Assembly (NCBI GenBank): GCA_001839685.1
Contig: MLAK01001175.1
Location: 1 to 29,145 of the forward strand
Source of the DNA: Tritrichomonas foetus
Taxonomy: Eukaryota > Parabasalia > Tritrichomonadida > Tritrichomonadidae
Direction: 5' to 3'
Length of the DNA: 29,145 nt
Positions 27,476 through 29,145 of this stretch are shown one piece after another. Each line of letters starts with the position of its first letter. The first letter of the stretch is position 1. Both the position numbers and the translations under genes were made by a program. A model generated the notes under the pieces. The model saw only the letters and a list, made by a program, of their open reading frames with translations, had not been told where the DNA came from and did not search any database.

Positions 27476-27774
27476 TTTTTCTATTATGATATATTTTTAA
27501 AATGTGTTCCTACTTTAATATTTTTAAAACTGTATTTGTTGTAATGCATTAAAAGTAAAAATTCATGTTACACATATTCTTTCATCTTCTGAAATTTCAT
27601 GAATTAAATAAAAGATGAACAATGAAAACTAATTAGCATAAAGTTCCATCAATCTTACCATTAAAAAGAAAATCGAAAAGAAACATAAAAAGAAAACATT
27701 AATTGTATATAGTTAGGATTATAACAAGCTTTATTTTTTCTAATTATATGAAAACAGATTTAATAATAATACAA
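27476..27774. other. Convergent 3' intergenic region
   Basis: AT-rich DNA separates the convergent condensin and kinase 3' ends. It contains several TAAA words on both strands usable as poly(A) signals. Nothing else is apparent. Confidence 0.5.
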
Positions 27775-28899
27775 TTAATAATTTCTGCAACTCAAAATTG
27801 TTTCTAGTTCACCGTCGGACATTTCCTGATCTACAGCAAAAGTTTTGTTAATTGGTAAAGAGAAGAATCGCTTCTTGGTAAAAAGCAACGATTTTCGGCT
27901 TGATGTATTTCTAGCCAAATAAGCTGAAGAAGAAATATGACCCATTTTCATTCTTTGCTTTTCTGTTGGATTTATTGAGTTGGAATAAGTTCGATTCATC
28001 TCCGTTTTCTGTGAACTAAAAATTGGTAATTGTGAAACTGCTTGTACGCTGCTTCTATGATGTGGTTGAGCATTCAACATTAATTTCAACACGCCTGTAA
28101 AGTTATGAGTGAAATGAGGTGGAATAGCCAGCGAATTTGATCCTATTTCACTTTTCAATTGCTCAATAGAATCGGCTTTGAATGGCAAATAGCCTGCAGC
28201 TAATTCAAAAAAAGTTACACCAAGAGCCCAAACATCTGCTTTGATTGGATCGAATGGCTTTTTCTTTAGAATTTCAGGAGCCAAATAAGGTAGAGATCCG
28301 CCAAACATTTTGCTGAGTTGTGATTTTTGGGCAAGTCCAAAATCTGCTAATTTTGCTCTTCCATATTTGTCTATTAAAATATTTGACGGTTTGACATCAC
28401 GGTGAGCGATTCCATTTCGGTGGCAACAATCTAAGGCGCTTAGAATTTCTTTGCAAAGTTCATATAGCTGAGGTGGCTTGATGTATCCACTTTTTTCCAT
28501 CAGGTCTTTGATGCAGCCGCCTGGACAATATTCCAAAATAATATACATGAGTGTGTCGCTTCTGAAATGGTTATAAATTTTGATTACGTTTGGATGGCAG
28601 AGGTTTGTGAGTGCGTTAATTTCCGCTTCAAAACTCGATGGAAGGGCGCTGTTCAATTGTGAAATATTATTTGTAATTTTGTGGTTAACGCCGTCTTCGG
28701 GAAAGGAAATGAGTGGTTCATCATCAGCAACGCTTAAGTCAATCAATTTTACCGCAAAATCTTCATCGTATTGGCGGCTTTTTACCCTGTAGACGGTGGC
28801 GAAGCCTCCATCACCGATTGGATTGCCAAGAAAGTATCCATGCTTGTATAAAACCTTCCGTGCTTCATCAAGGATCTCGTCCTGTCGCTTCCGCAACAT
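27775..28899 (-). CDS. Serine/threonine protein kinase, CAMK/AMPK-like
   Basis: This 374-residue protein has a complete and apparently active kinase domain. The Gly-rich loop is GDGGFATVY (29-37), the ATP-binding Lys is Lys51 in FAVKLID, the probable helix-C Glu is Glu93, the catalytic loop is HRDVKPSN (166-173), DFG is at 186-188, and APE at 207-209 follows a short activation loop (GGSLPYL). The HRDVKPSN and ADVWALGV motifs indicate Ser/Thr specificity and fit CAMK-like kinases. An insert of about 30 residues (56-88) separates beta-3 from helix C. The domain ends near 295, and the rest is a basic, Ser-rich tail with no recognised regulatory domain. The ATG at 28897-28899 is the first in frame. 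The substrate and pathway are unknown. Confidence 0.92.
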   Translation of the reverse strand: MLRKRQDEILDEARKVLYKHGYFLGNPIGDGGFATVYRVKSRQYDEDFAVKLIDLSVADDEPLISFPEDGVNHKITNNISQLNSALPSSFEAEINALTNLCHPNVIKIYNHFRSDTLMYIILEYCPGGCIKDLMEKSGYIKPPQLYELCKEILSALDCCHRNGIAHRDVKPSNILIDKYGRAKLADFGLAQKSQLSKMFGGSLPYLAPEILKKKPFDPIKADVWALGVTFFELAAGYLPFKADSIEQLKSEIGSNSLAIPPHFTHNFTGVLKLMLNAQPHHRSSVQAVSQLPIFSSQKTEMNRTYSNSINPTEKQRMKMGHISSSAYLARNTSSRKSLLFTKKRFFSLPINKTFAVDQEMSDGELETILSCRNY

Positions 28900-29145
28900 C
28901 GTTCTGGAATTTGTTTAGGGCTGAACTTTTATGATCCTATTCAAATATTTGAATGTATTTCCTAATTTTATTTGAATGTATTTATAGAATTTATTTGAGT
29001 ATATTATTGAATTGTGAAAACTCACGAAAAATGAAAAAAATTCACCTATATAAAAGATATTTTACATAGTATGTTGCTTATTCTTTCTTACAATAAATAA
29101 ATAATAGCTATTCATGCATATTAAACAATTAAACATTTCAAAAAT

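Noticed and set aside
1..29145. CRISPR array, transposase, integrase or reverse-transcriptase genes
   Set aside because: No regularly spaced direct repeats and no open frame with such motifs were seen on either strand.

Overview
The window looks like nuclear DNA of a trichomonad (Parabasalia), most likely a Tritrichomonas-type genome. It is strongly AT-rich and encodes clearly eukaryotic proteins: condensin-2 subunit G2, APC10, eL13, a giant BEACH protein, an ER-type Hsp70 and a CAMK-like kinase. Every gene is one open frame and I see no trichomonad-type introns. Two features of trichomonad genes recur. The stop codon often lies inside a TAAA tetranucleotide (7 of the 11 protein genes that have an intact 3' end), and some starts have a TCA(Y)(W) initiator 10-30 nt upstream of the ATG. 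Several proteins carry Asn-rich low-complexity tracts, also usual in this group. The organism call is an inference.

Layout: 1-254 is a GC-richer patch of short degenerate repeats ending in a nested inverted repeat. 699-2171 (+) is an unrecognised all-helical protein. 2335-6976 (-) is a trichomonad multi-pass membrane protein with PAS and nucleotide-cyclase domains, split into two overlapping frames by a one-nucleotide phase change. 7232-7303 (-) is tRNA-Val(TAC) with a T7 terminator. 7461-8036 (-) is ribosomal protein eL13. 8267-16216 (+) is a 2649-residue BEACH/WD40 protein. 16454-18463 (+) is a lumenal Hsp70/Grp170-like protein. 18592-19953 (-) is an acidic, disordered protein with a small conserved-looking C-terminal domain. 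20341-20832 (+) is APC10. 21122-22189 (-) is galactose mutarotase. 23204-24130 (+) is a coiled-coil protein. 24809-27475 (+) is condensin-2 subunit G2. 27775-28899 (-) is a Ser/Thr kinase.

There is no operon-like organisation. Two genes, APC10 and CAP-G2, belong to mitotic control, and an unknown coiled-coil protein lies between them. The other genes cover translation (eL13, tRNA), membrane traffic (BEACH), ER folding (Hsp70), sugar metabolism (GalM) and signalling (cyclase-like receptor, kinase).

The most interesting items are: the split cyclase, whose catalytic domain has also lost both metal-binding aspartates and the transition-state arginine; palindromic AACGG/CCGTT-type elements just upstream of the condensin gene; a tRNA-Val with an unorthodox D-arm; and two divergently transcribed or isolated proteins with no recognised family. 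I see no CRISPR array, intact transposon or rRNA, and no clear new multi-gene system.
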